Assembly: GCA_009760855.2 (NCBI GenBank)
Contig: WPIO01000216.1
Span: 219,001-283,000 of the forward strand
Direction: 5' to 3'
Source of the DNA: Cristatella mucedo
Taxonomy: Eukaryota > Bryozoa > Phylactolaemata > Cristatellidae
DNA length: 64,000 nt
In this document: positions 35,041 through 45,063 of the stretch, piece after piece
Layout of the letters: each line of letters begins with the position of its first letter
Numbering within the stretch: position 1 is the first letter of the stretch
Position numbers and translations under genes: made by a program
Notes under the pieces: generated by a model
What the model was told of the DNA's origin: nothing
Databases searched by the model: none
Seen by the model: only the letters and a program-made list of their open reading frames with translations

Positions 35041-38000
35041 AATGAATTTTCACGGCGAGAGGATGAATCTTTTAATGATCCTGTTAAAAGACTAGTATCT
35101 TCTTATGAATTAAAGTTTGGAACTAAACCATTTTTTAATAATAAATACGGTAAAACTTATCGTGTTTTTAATTATCCAGTTTCTGCAGATGATGTAAAGT
35201 CACTAATTGAAACTCTATCATCTCATTGGGTAATAGCTCCTAAAAAGAAAAAAGTAGATAGTTTCTTTAGTGAAACAAAACGTCTTTGTAAGATTGAAAC
35301 CAGTTGTTGGTTTTTAGAAAGGAAAACTGCTAATGGTATTGAGATTGATTATGAATATGAAGGTTTTAAATTAGAAGATTAAGATATTATTATATTTACA
35401 GAAAAATGTATTCCAGTATTGATTGATGTTATGAATAATGTTTCTTCAAGTATAGATAATGTAAAGATGAGTCTTGTTATTAATGTTAAACTAGAAAATT
35501 CAAAAAGTGAAACTCTTTTTGCAGTACTGAAAGGTTCTTCACCAGCAATTTTGAATAGGGTTTCTCATTTCAGATCAATTATTTGAAAACATTTCGGTGT
35601 AATGAATAAGACACTTTACGATTCGAATGAGGGTGGTTCTTCTTGTAAAGTTGTAAGAATTGTTAGTGCTTATGCAAAGTTTACAAGATATAATCCTCAA
35701 ACTGGAGGTTCTGATATTCCTCTCCCTGAAAAGTTAAGGAATAAGAGATGTATCATAAACATGAAAAATACTGAAGATAATTATTGTGCATTATGGTGTG
35801 TTTTAAGAGCATTACATCCATCTACCCATCATAAAGAAGCAACTCATAATTTAAGAGTTATATTACAAGAGAAATGTTCAGATATATTACATTCAATAAA
35901 ACCACTATATACAACAAATGATGAAGATAATCCAAGGAATCAATTTAGAATCAATAAAAGTGTTCCAATTAGAGTTGAGGATATTCCAAAACTTGCTAAA
36001 CTGTTTAATAGTACTATGAATGTTAATGAATATACTCATTCTTTATTTTAATTAATTAATTATTCTGAGGAAAGTGAGAATCATGTGGATCTTCTTTTAT
36101 ATAGTAATCAAGGAAAATCTCATTATGTTCTTATTACAAACTTTAATTCTTTATGTAGGACTAGCAAAGATATCGGAAGGACTAGATTATTTTGTAAGGG
36201 ATGTCTTTTAAGGTTTTATAAACAAGAAAAATTAGATGCTCGTATTATTGATTGTAGTTCAGAACATTGTGGAACATCTAAAGTGAAAATGCCACTTGCA
36301 AATAGTAGAAAAGATGAGACTGGTGATTTAGTTAGGTTTAGAGATTTCAATAAAGTGTCACCATTTGTTGCATATGCTGACTTTAAATGTTTTCTAGGTT
36401 CAATTAATTATCCAGAAGAAGCAATAAAAGTATCTTTTAATCAACATAAATCCTGTTCAGGGGCATAGGTAATTTTAAATCATGAAGGTAAAATCGTATC
36501 AAAATATACTCAAACATTTGGAGTTGATTGTGTTGATAAATTCATTATTTCACTCAAGGAAGATTTCAAAAAAGAATAAAAAGGAACTTGAGAAAGTACT
36601 TGAAAAATATAAAATATTTAATAAATCATGGATGACAAAAGAAAGGGAAAAAGAATTTGGTAATGCAAATGCTCGTTGGATATGTGGAAAAATCTTAGAT
36701 AAAAGTGAAAAGGTATTGCATCACTGTCATTTAACTGGTAAATATAGAGGAGCAGCACATGGATCTTTTAACTCAAAACTAAAAATCTCTGTAAATTCTT
36801 TAAAACTTTTAGTATATATTCGCAATCTTAGAGGATATGATTCTCATTTATTTGTAAGTGCTCTCAATTGTGATGAAGATTAAAAACAAGTAATTGCCAA
36901 TAATAAAGAAAGATTTTTAACTGTAGATTTCACTGATATATGTTTCAGAGATTCTTATCAATTGTTGCAAAGTTCTCTACCTAATCTAATGAAGAACTTA
37001 TCAAAGGCTGAAGATAAGTTTGATGCAATAGGACAAAATTTTTATGAGTTTGAAGGAAAACAATATGATGATAAAAAGATAGCATTACTTACTAGAAAAG
37101 GAGTTTATACTTATGAGTACATGGATTCTTTTGCTAGAATTCAAGAAACAAGTTTACCACCAATTAAAAAGTTGTACCCTAGCCTTAGTAGTGATATTTC
37201 AAAAGAAGATTACGAACGTGCACCAAGAATATGGAATGCATTTGAAATAAAAAATCTAAAAGACTATTATGACTTATATCTAAAGATTGATGTTTTAGGT
37301 TTTGCAGATGTTTTTGAGAGGTTTCGTGATCTAATAATTAAACATGATGAAATAGATCCTGCAAAGTTTTCAACAACACCACAATTAACTCGGACTGCAG
37401 GTTTGAAACATAGGGGCGTTGTTCTTGAATTACAAACTGATCCAGATATGTATTTGATCTTTGAAAAAAGGATACGTGGTGGAATGACACAAGTTTTAAA
37501 ACGATATGCTAAAGCAAAAAATAAGGTGTATTGATTTTGATCCTAAGAAATTAACTTCTTATCTTTTATGCTTTGATGCAACCAATCTTTATGGATGGGC
37601 AATGAAACAGAATTTACCAGCTGGTGGTTTTCATTTCTTATCAAAGCAAAAAGTAAAATAAAATTCTGGAATGAGAATAAAGATGATATAATTAGGAAAT
37701 TTAAAACAACATCAAACAAAGGTTATGTTCTTGAAGTTGATAGGCATTGTCCTAAAGAAAGCATGATTATTTCTCCGACTACCCTTTACTTCCAGAGAAC
37801 AAAAGAGTAACAAAAAATAAGTATTCAAGTTATCAAATTAGATTTAACAGAGGTAGTGATCCACTAGAAAAACTAGTACTAGATTTAGAACCAAAAGAAA
37901 AATATGTAATTCGTTATCTTAATCTAAAGAATTGTATTGAGTTAGGATATGAATTAACAAAAATACATCGAGTATTAAAATTTGATCAATCTTAACTGGT

Positions 38001-39062
38001 TAGAAGAATATATTGATAGCAATACTAAACTTAGAAATAATGCAAAGAATGATTTCGAAAAAGACTTCTTTAAGTTATTAAATAATGCATTCTTTGGTAA
38101 GACAGTGGAAAATGTTTGTGGGCGGAAAAACATTGAATCGTTAATTGGAGAATTAAGTGATGATTTAGTTAGAATGAATAAGATTTATAGAAATCCAAGG
38201 TTTGTTGATAGGAAAATATTATCTAATAAATTGTTTGTACATAAAGTAACAAGGAAACAGTGACACTTAATAAACCTATTTATGTTGGATTCTGTATTCT
38301 TGATTTGTCAAAGATGTTAATGCAAAAGTTCTATTATCTAACAATAAAGAAAAGATATGACTCAAAAATATACTTTTTATATACTGATACTGATTCACTT
38401 GTTATGGAAGTTTTTACAGAAGATGTTTATAAAGACTTTATCGAATATCCAGAAACACTAGATCTAAATACTTTTCCCGGTTATCATCCATTTTGGCAAG
38501 ATGAGAAAGCAAAAGTATTATAGAAAGTAATGTCAAAAAAGTTGGTAAGTTTAAAGATGAAATAACTGATAAAATTAAGTCAGTAATACTAAATGAATGT
38601 GTTTTCCTAAGACCAAAACGGTACTCTTACACTGTTTGTCTTGATTATATTAAAGTTGATAAAGAAGGAAAACAAATAGAAAGTAGTAGGATTGTATGTG
38701 AAATGAATGAAAGATATGACAAAGAAGGAAAGCAGGGAGGACAATCTAAAAAAGCAAAGGGAGTAAATAAAACTGTAGTTGATAAGAGTTTAAAGCATTC
38801 AGATTTTAGGTCATGTCTTAGCACTTAAGTAGATAAGTCTTGTGAACAATCATTAATTAGAAGTGAAAAACATATAATGTATACTGTGAGACAGAACAAA
38901 GTAGCACTATCGGCATTCGAATCAAAACGTTATTGGTTAGACTGTGGTTATTGTAGTTATGCATTCGGTCATTATAGGATTTCAGAAGCATTAGGCAATG
39001 GTACTAATCCAGTTCACTGTAAAACTTGTAATATTAGTATAAATGCCGAACAGAAAGATTGA
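35041..39062 (+). pseudogene. Protein-primed family B DNA polymerase, broken
   Basis: About 1,340 codons of a polymerase of the kind carried by Polintons, related viruses and mitochondrial linear plasmids, which replicates linear DNA from a terminal protein. Visible blocks in order: an N-terminal domain with LRNKRCIINMKNTEDNYCAL (about 35730), the exonuclease segment YADFKC (about 36373, normally DxE, so a catalytic acidic residue is changed), HHCHLTGKYRGAAH (36718-36760), LRGYDSHLF, polymerase motif A CFDATNLYGWAM (about 37571-37606), motif [15 protein letters not shown] (about 38077-38118), YVGFCILDLSK, motif C YTDTDS (38380-38397) and the C-terminal NKVALSAFESKRY. In-frame stops lie at 35380, 35584, 36049, 36466, 36881 and 38826. 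The frame changes seven times (near 36580, 37526, 37660, 37770, 37990, 38262 and 38523). Clearly dead as a single gene. The true start is not certain; open coding is seen from about 35041. Confidence 0.92.
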
Positions 39063-39195
39063 AAATACTAAACCATTACCCGTAAAGAGAGTTGGATCTT
39101 CAGATAAAAAGAAAAAGGAAGACGATAAAAAATTAGTTGATATACAAGAAGAAGTAGAACTACACGAGTCAATGGAGAAATTAAATATATATTAA
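39043..39195 (+). CDS. Small basic protein, 50 residues
   Basis: The ATG at 39043 follows TATAA directly and overlaps the last codons of the polymerase gene in another frame. The product is very lysine-rich in the middle (SDKKKKEDDKKL) with an acidic, helix-prone C-terminal part (EEVELHESMEKL). The stop is at 39193-39195, only 24 bases before the next gene. No family recognised. The position and start context similar to its neighbours make it plausible, but a chance frame is possible. Confidence 0.45.
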   Translation: MPNRKIENTKPLPVKRVGSSDKKKKEDDKKLVDIQEEVELHESMEKLNIY

Positions 39196-39219
39196 CAAAA
39201 TTATTTTTACAATTATAGG

Positions 39220-39507
39220 ATGGATCCCAAAAAAATCGATATTACCAGTTCTGATAGTGAGTTAGAGTATTCAGAGGATTCAAGCGATGACCCTGATTAT
39301 CAAATGGAAACAGAATCTGAGTCTGAGTCTTACGAGTCTGAAGCTTCATCTTGCATTGAATCAGAATCAAAAGAGGAAGAGGAAGAGGTAGATCTAGAAG
39401 AATTTCTACTCGGTAAACAATATGAAGATCTCACCGATGAGGACGTAAAAGTATACGAAGAGTATCTTAAATCATTGGTAGATAGCTTTGAAGGCGAAGA
39501 GATTTAA
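39220..39507 (+). CDS. Very acidic protein, 95 residues
   Basis: Intact open frame that begins at an ATG just after TTATAGG. The first two thirds are dominated by Asp, Glu and Ser (DSELEYSEDSSDDPDY, ETESESESYESEASS) and the end is leucine-bearing and acidic (EEVDLEEFLLGKQYEDLTDE). This is the composition of an intrinsically disordered protein that could bind basic partners such as DNA-binding or capsid proteins. No family assigned. It lies in a run of short genes of the same strand with small gaps. Confidence 0.6.
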   Translation: MDPKKIDITSSDSELEYSEDSSDDPDYQMETESESESYESEASSCIESESKEEEEEVDLEEFLLGKQYEDLTDEDVKVYEEYLKSLVDSFEGEEI

Positions 39508-39544
39508 TTTCAATTAAATAGAATTTTATTTTCATATATAGGAA

Positions 39545-39865
39545 ATGGATGTCTCAAGAATTTTAAGTTGTGAACAATCTAGAGTAATGGCAGTAAAAAT
39601 CTGTCTTCAAAAACTTAAAGGTCAAGATAAGTATATAGTTAAACATTCACTAGACAAACTCATTCCAGATATTAATAGTTAGTTAAAAATTCACTAGACA
39701 AACTCATTCCAGATATTGATAGCTCTTATATTAGTATTTTTTATAGATATATGTGATACATGTGACAAACTAATGGAAAGTCGTAGTAAGATAAATGAGA
39801 TGCTCGAGGAAGCAAATAAAAAATCTAAAACACAAAAAACAAAACCAGGGGTAATTATTTATTAA
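39545..39865 (+). pseudogene. Small repeated-family protein A, broken by a 44-bp duplication
   Basis: The start at 39545 follows TATATAGGAA. It opens MDVSRILSCEQSRVMAVKI and resembles the next two genes (MDSRISRILCCKIAKR and MNIEKMLSNERVKIYAA). The frame stops at 39680-39682. A tandem duplication with a 44-base period (39637-39680 and 39681-39724) adds a shift. Beyond it another frame continues with CDTCDKLMESRSKINEMLEE to a stop at 39863-39865, so the original gene was probably about 90 codons. Confidence 0.55.
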
Positions 39866-39899
39866 TTTTATAACTATCAAATTTTATAGTATATAGAAA

Positions 39900-40088
39900 A
39901 TGGATTCAAGAATATCCAGAATTCTATGTTGTAAAATTGCAAAGAGAACTGCTTATCATGTTTGTTTTCGGAGATTTAATGATGGTGCATATAATATGGA
40001 AAAGAAACTAAATTTATATATTGCTAAACTTCCTGAATCAGCAATTGAAGAGTTAATTGAGGCTTGTGAAGCACATGATAAAATGTAA
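39900..40088 (+). CDS. Small repeated-family protein B, 62 residues
   Basis: Starts right after TATAGTATATAGAAA. The N-terminal MDSRISRILCCKIAKRTAYH resembles the starts of its neighbours on either side, and LPESAIEELIEACEAHDKM matches the pattern LPDSIKEGLQKM in the next gene. The same frame stays open for a further 19 codons after its stop (to about 40150), so a slightly longer ancestral form is possible. Likely a helical protein. Function unknown. Confidence 0.55.
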   Translation: MDSRISRILCCKIAKRTAYHVCFRRFNDGAYNMEKKLNLYIAKLPESAIEELIEACEAHDKM

Positions 40089-40162
40089 GAATGTGATAAA
40101 GTGTTATGGAAAATGGTGTCAGGAAACTTCAATAAATATTATAAGGCTTAATTATATTAAAA

Positions 40163-40402
40163 ATGAATATTGAAAAAATGCTATCTAATGAACGCGTTAA
40201 AATTTATGCAGCTTCAATTGGTGCAAGAATTTTTAAAGTTGATGAAGACATCGATCCACATATTCGTAAACTACCTGATTCTATTAAAGAAGGATTACAA
40301 AAAATGAGTTTTCTTTATATTGAAATAGACGAGCGTGAAAAATTGATAGATTCTCTTTTTGTTAGTATTACTCGTGAATCAATTAAAAAAACTACTTTTT
40401 AA
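40163..40402 (+). CDS. Small repeated-family protein C, 79 residues
   Basis: Intact. It begins MNIEKMLSNERVKIYAASI, and the middle DPHIRKLPDSIKEGLQKM corresponds to LYIAKLPESAIEELIEA in the previous gene, which supports a tandem gene duplication within the element. The C-terminus is basic (RESIKKTTF). No known family. The ATG follows an A-rich tract and lacks the TATAG motif seen before four neighbours. Confidence 0.6.
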   Translation: MNIEKMLSNERVKIYAASIGARIFKVDEDIDPHIRKLPDSIKEGLQKMSFLYIEIDEREKLIDSLFVSITRESIKKTTF

Positions 40403-40433
40403 TCTGTATTTTATCTTTATTATTATATAGGAA

Positions 40434-40913
40434 ATGGAAGCCGTTACTGATCCCAGTCTTGCAACTACTGCATTGGCACTTAAGTCCTATGTTGATTATC
40501 TTGTTAGATCAAGAATGACAGCATACGATGAACAAATGCTCAACTCTGATCTTGCTGGTATGACTGATACTTCAGTTAGGAAATTCTATATTGACGAAGT
40601 AGATGCTGAAGCACAAAAGATTATTAGTGCTGGTCAAACTGAAGTTCTATCAGGACTCGAGGAAAGAGTTAGATCTAAAGTTGATACTCTTCTAGAACAT
40701 CCTAGTGAGGTTGGTAGTTATACTACTTGGATTGCATCACAACTTCCAACAGAATCTACAGTTATATCTGGAGTATCTGGTATTAAACCTGACATCTCTG
40801 GAATTGTTAAAGGTGAGTGTTATGCAGTTCTACCAAGTATTAATGATGGTAAGAGTGCAAAACAAAAAGCCCCCGAGGCAGCACTAGCACAACCCGATCC
40901 AAGTGTAGGTTGA
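40434..40913 (+). CDS. Intact 159-residue protein of unknown function
   Basis: The start at 40434 follows TTATTATATAGGAA. The first 100 residues are charged and helix-prone (LKSYVDYLVRSRMTAYDEQM, then VDAEAQKIISAGQTEVLSGL and EERVRSKVDTLLE). The end is rich in Ser, Gly, Ala and Pro and looks disordered. No membrane segment or catalytic motif seen. It is the longest unbroken frame of the element apart from polymerase pieces, which is notable next to so many broken genes. A virion or nucleoprotein component is a guess from its position only. Confidence 0.65.
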   Translation: MEAVTDPSLATTALALKSYVDYLVRSRMTAYDEQMLNSDLAGMTDTSVRKFYIDEVDAEAQKIISAGQTEVLSGLEERVRSKVDTLLEHPSEVGSYTTWIASQLPTESTVISGVSGIKPDISGIVKGECYAVLPSINDGKSAKQKAPEAALAQPDPSVG

Positions 40914-40949
40914 TTAATTTAAATAAATTATAAAAACAATATATAAACG

Positions 40950-41243
40950 ATGAATATCGAGACAAGAAGTAAAGACTGTCTTGAAGAAGCACAAGGAAAA
41001 CAGCATTCAAACATTAAAATCTGTTCTTATTCAATGGGTAGGATAGAAGAAATCAGATAAACTTTGTTAGATGCTGTAAAACTAGCATTAGAATATAAAG
41101 CACGTAGAATTAATCAATCTGATCCAAAAATATCAAATATATTTGTTAAAGTTAGAGATTGTTCAATCTTTGAAGAGTTCCTTAAAGGCTTAAAAATAGA
41201 AAAAATAAATAGTGTGAGTTCTGAAGCTTGCCCTAAAAAATAG
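40950..41243 (+). pseudogene. Small protein D, one internal stop
   Basis: From ATG 40950 (after ATATATAAACG) a single frame runs 97 codons to the stop at 41241, with a TAA at codon 37 (41058-41060). The opening MNIETRSKDCLEEAQGKQ recalls gene C, and the second half is charged (RDCSIFEEFLKGLKIEKIN). Its end overlaps the end of the minus-strand frame 41233-41694, so the two gene sets converge here. Confidence 0.45.
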
Positions 41244-42530
41244 AACTAACTAAACAACTGAAAGAAGAAGAAAAGATTTGTAATATTCCTGAAGAATGGA
41301 TTATAGAGACTATACATTGGAAGATACAAAAAGGAATATCATCTTCAGGTGGAGCATCTGGATCTTCAGGCATGCCACTCCATCTAATATATTCATAAGC
41401 TTCTATATTAGAAGTTACTGTTTTACCTGCAACCCATGATGCAAGTTCAAAACGATTTGCATATTTAGCAAGGTTAAAAGAAAAGAATTCTGAGAAAATT
41501 ACTCCATTTACTAATAAAATTTCAATATAATCCAAATCAGTTGGAGTTGAAATTTTACTAAAATTTAAAATAGGGTAAATTAGATTAAATGCAATTGTTG
41601 TTAATAATTGCCCATTGGAAACATTAAAGCTAGATACAGATTCACGTAATAGTAACATATCATTAACTCTCAAAACCATAATGTTTAATACCAATTAAAC
41701 TAGATTGATATAGATTTTGTGAATATGGTTTGTGAATATATTTAAAAAATATTATATCACCGTTAATTTTTTTATATTAATAGAAATACCAGCTACAGCA
41801 AATTTATAATTTACTCTTGTTTTGTTATCATTTCTTACAAAAAATGATCTGTCAACTTAACTTCTTTTGTAGACAGTATATTCATTATTATCACCAATAG
41901 AACTAATATTTCCTAAAACTGCATTTTCAATATCTTTTATTTTTATTTTTATTCTTGAGTAAGCTGGTTTTTTATCTTAACATCTGATAGTTTTGCTAAA
42001 ACTTGTTGACCGTTAGTAGAAGAAGAATGAGATTGTTTGGTATTCCAATATTGCTTATACTATTTGCAGTTAAATTACCTCAGTATCCAATAAAACCAAC
42101 ATTATAATTAAATATTATAACAAATGGTAATCTTCCACATTTCAAATAGAAATTATGCATATACTTATTAGCAATTACATTAGTTGGAGAATAATTAGCA
42201 AAAGTTGGTTCTCTTCTAATCATGATTAGTATTTGAACACTTATATCTCCATTAACTGTTTCACTCGTTTTATTTATACTAGTTTTTGTATCAGTATATT
42301 GTTTTGTAGCAAAATCTATTTCATTAACAGGATCTGATATTCCTATATATTTTTTTGAGTTTGCAGATAAATTACCAGTTATACGTTGATCTGAAACTGC
42401 ATCTTTTCTTAGATAATTGTTATCAGCAAATGCTTTACTACCAGTTTCCAATGAATCAACAGTTTCTCCAACATTTATTATTCTATTTGAATCAAAATTC
42501 AATGTTCCATCTATTTGTAAATCTTTCTAG
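41233..42530 (-). pseudogene. Fibre-like repeat protein 4 and C-terminal region
   Basis: The minus strand encodes, in three or more frames, GTLNFDSNRIINVGETVDS, then ITGNLSANSKKYIGISDPV with NEIDFATKQYTDTKTSIN, an insert of about 60 residues (ANYSPTNVIANKYMHNFYLK), a further GNLTANSISNIGIPN repeat (about 42035-42080), and a region to VNYKFAVAGISIN. ORF 41233-41694 (153 codons) may be the C-terminal domain or a separate gene. The pattern G-N-L-x(5-7)-I-x-N/G-I-x-x-P-V-x(4)-D-x-A-T-K-x-Y-x-D-T is that of tail-fibre-type repeats. Frame breaks lie near 42060, 41975 and 41700. Confidence 0.55.
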
Positions 42531-43488
42531 AAAGCATTTTTATGGATAGTGCTATATAAGAAGTTAAAAATACACTTCGTTCACTAAGAAAATCTGTTGA
42601 ACATATAATTGGCATATCATTTATTAGTCTTTTTTGTTCATTAGGAATAAAACTTCCAAATATTTGAAATTTATAGGCAGGATTTATTTCTGCTGTTGGA
42701 AGTGGAGCGAGTATTTTTGTTTTCATATCAGGTGTTTGATATGTTGTTGAAATCACAAGTAATCCTTTAGAGAATACAGTATCACATATATTATCAAGAA
42801 TTTTTATCAATCCATCATATTTTATTTCTATTATTTGTATCTTTAATGTTGAATCAATAGCAATTAAAAATGTTATTCTTCCAACATTGCAATCTTATAT
42901 TTTATTCAGATAACCAAGATTACCACCATCAGTTGGATTAACTTGATCATTTACATTTCTAATAAAATTATTTGGCATGTCTAAATTACCATTACCAGTT
43001 CCACCTTGTAAATTAAGAAAGTTGTCATCTATATACTTGTTATTTGGAACGGTAAGATCTAAGTCAGGCTACACCAGCAAATAGTTTTTCACCTGTATAT
43101 CCTATTGAAGCTTCACTAGCAGATGAAACATTAACTTTAATAACACCATTTACAATTAATTTCCTCTAATTGTTCCACCAGTAAGTGGTAATTTCGTATC
43201 AGTGTAATCCTTTGTTGCAGCATCACTAAGATATTTAGGATTAGCAAGATCTACTATTCTAAAATTATTCATATCAATATCTCCATCATTTGTAGTAGAT
43301 CTAGAAATCTTACTAACAAAGTTTGTATCTATATACTTTCTATTTACAGCATCACCAGCATCAACAGGATCACCTAGATTTTTTATAAGATTTCTATTCA
43401 TGCTTAGATTTCCACTAAGTGCATCACCAGTCTTTCTAATACAATTCTTTGATGTTTTTCCTCTACTTCTTTTCCCTAACATTTCCAT
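42511..43488 (-). pseudogene. Fibre-like repeat protein 3
   Basis: Starts at 43488 (or at the internal ATG 43482, which follows TGTATGGAA) and overlaps the end of the upstream gene by 13 bases. The basic N-terminus (KRSRGKTSKNCIRK) is followed by repeats GNLSMNRNLIKNLGDPVDAG with DAVNRKYIDT, then GDIDMNNFRIVDLANP with DAATKDYTDTKLPLTGG. After a frameshift near 43160 comes a third, NLDMPNNFIRNVND. A C-terminal region of about 100 codons (ORF 42511-42810) has no repeat and could be the globular head. Stops and frameshifts lie at about 43156, 43060 and 42900. Confidence 0.6.
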
Positions 43489-44009
43489 ACAATAACAATA
43501 AAATCTATAAAAATAATTCCACTAGCAACTGTAAACTTATCGATAGCATATCTACACGTACCATCAATATTAATTATTAAAACTTCTGTACCACTTACAC
43601 CATAAGTATTATCACTAGTTAACTCTACATAAGAATTAGTTTTATTAGTTGCATACATAATATTAGATACCATACTAAAATTAGGTAATACTCCTGGAAA
43701 GAATGTTTTAAGATTAGTTGCATGTGCGAAAACTTTTCAAGTAGCTGCAACAACAGGTATATCACCAGGTGTGATTTGTTGAAGTTGAAATGCATTTCCT
43801 GTACTTCCATTAGCAGTAATATGTAAACGTAACATATCAAGATAGAATATACTTGGATAAGTACCATTCAAACCTAAGTATTTAAATGCTACTTGTTTAT
43901 TAGTATCAACATATTGTTTTGTTGCTACATCAGAAACTTTTACATTAATAAGATTCTTATTTCTCATATCAATACTTGCCATTGCTTTACCTTGAAACAC
44001 TGCTGTCAT
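43476..44009 (-). pseudogene. Fibre-like repeat protein 2, one internal stop
   Basis: One frame of 178 codons with a single stop at 43737-43739. The N-terminal repeat reads ASIDMRNKNLINVKVSDV then ATKQYVDTNKQ. The rest is Gly/Ser/Thr-rich beta-type sequence (LRLHITANGSTGNAFQ, YVELTSDNTYGVSGTEVL), as expected of a trimeric fibre head. With one lesion only, it is the best kept of the fibre-like genes. The start at 44009 is the first ATG of the open frame. Confidence 0.6.
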
Positions 44010-44050
44010 ACTTTTTAGTAAAAGTTTATTACTTTATAGGGTCTTAGATC

Positions 44051-44340
44051 TTAGAAAACAGTTACATCGGCAGAGTTACCAGATATACCAACAACATTCT
44101 TACAATTCAATTGTGATTTCATAACTGCTTCACTCTTTGGTAACAAATCAGTTAGACTTGATACTTTTGCTATTTCTCCTGAAGGATTACTAATATTATT
44201 GTTACTAGCACTTATACTAAGAGCATGATCCAATCGTATTGCATCACCACTGTTAACTGGAAATCCTAAATTAGTTGTTCTATTATTGTTTGCATCAAGG
44301 TTAGTATAGATATTACCACTGACTTTTCTAATTTTTCCAT
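44051..44340 (-). pseudogene. Fibre-like repeat protein 1 (partial)
   Basis: The minus-strand frame from about 44335 gives GKIRKVSGNIYTNLDANNN, RTTNLGFPVNSGDAIRLDHA and continues to a stop at 44051. It carries one copy of the NLG-x-PV-x-x-x-DA repeat and a Ser/Asn-rich remainder. No ATG lies in frame upstream before the opposite-strand gene at 44353, so the start is lost or the frame is shifted. Confidence 0.5.
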
Positions 44341-44352
44341 TACTTATAATAT

Positions 44353-44825
44353 ATGATGAAAAAAGTAAAAAGAGTTAACGGAGTTAAAGAAGATATAAAA
44401 GAAGGGACTAAAACAACCAAAGAAGTTTTAGAAGGTTTTAAAACTGCAACAAATGTAGGGGGAAAAGTGGTAACAAAAGTGTTACCAAAACTTGCAGCAA
44501 GACTATCACTACAAGCATCTGAAAAGATAGCAACAGCTGTTCCTAAAGTTGTACAGTCTCTTAAAGTTATAGGAGCAGGTAGAAAAGTATTAGGTGGATT
44601 CTCATCAGGTTTTACAGGAATAGGCGATTCGGTCATTTTATAAAACAAATATTAGATGACATTACTAGTGGTAAATACGGACAAGTATTCTGGAAAACAA
44701 TGTCATAAAAAAGAAGGATTACAAAAGATGATTGAATCTTTAGAAATAGGTCTTGCAATCAATGACGTATTACTTGCTGCAGAAAAAGATAACTACCCGT
44801 GGCAATGGAATCCAAAGAATATTTA
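44353..44825 (+). pseudogene. Basic, glycine- and lysine-rich small protein
   Basis: ORF 44353-44643 (96 codons) is rich in Lys, Val, Ala and Gly (KEDIKEGTKTTKEVLEGFK, VGGKVVTKVLPKLAARL, GAGRKVLGGFSSGFTGIG). It ends where a frameshift leads into ILDDITSGKYGQVFWKTMS, a stop, then KMIESLEIGLAINDVLLAAE to 44825. The N-terminal part is amphipathic and positively charged, like small DNA-condensing or membrane-active virion proteins, but no family is assigned. A LINE inserted one base after its last codon. Confidence 0.45.
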
Positions 44826-44857
44826 AGTGAAATAATAATAATAATAATTCACTTTAT

Positions 44858-44897
44858 AAAGCGCCCTCAGAGAACTTAATCTCTCTCTAGGCGCTTT
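44858..44897 (-). promoter_or_regulatory. LINE 3'-UTR stem-loop
   Basis: Perfect outer arms AAAGCGCC (44858-44865) and GGCGCTTT (44890-44897) with a further AGAGA/TCTCT pairing inside. The same structure, more or less decayed, is present at the 3' end of at least seven LINE copies here. CR1/L2-type reverse transcriptases are thought to recognise a 3' RNA structure, so this is the likely recognition element. Confidence 0.7.
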
Positions 44898-45063
44898 ACA
44901 TTTGCTGTAAAGTGAAATGTAATTGAATGGTAAGTAAAATCATGCTTGAAAAAATAAACGAAATGAATAACATGTTTAGGAGTGACATGCACAGGGTCAG
45001 CATGCAAATGTGGTTAGTGGCAGCATGCACAGTGTCAGCACTCATAAGCACATCAACGACGAA

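Noticed and set aside
35041-39062. Introns or programmed frameshifts in the polymerase gene
   Set aside because: Seven frame changes and six stops are spread at random and no consistent splice sites or slippery sequences accompany them; decay is simpler.
44340-44648. Minus-strand 102-codon open frame
   Set aside because: It is antisense to the lysine-rich plus-strand gene; the plus frame fits the neighbouring gene starts better and the minus frame has no fibre repeat.
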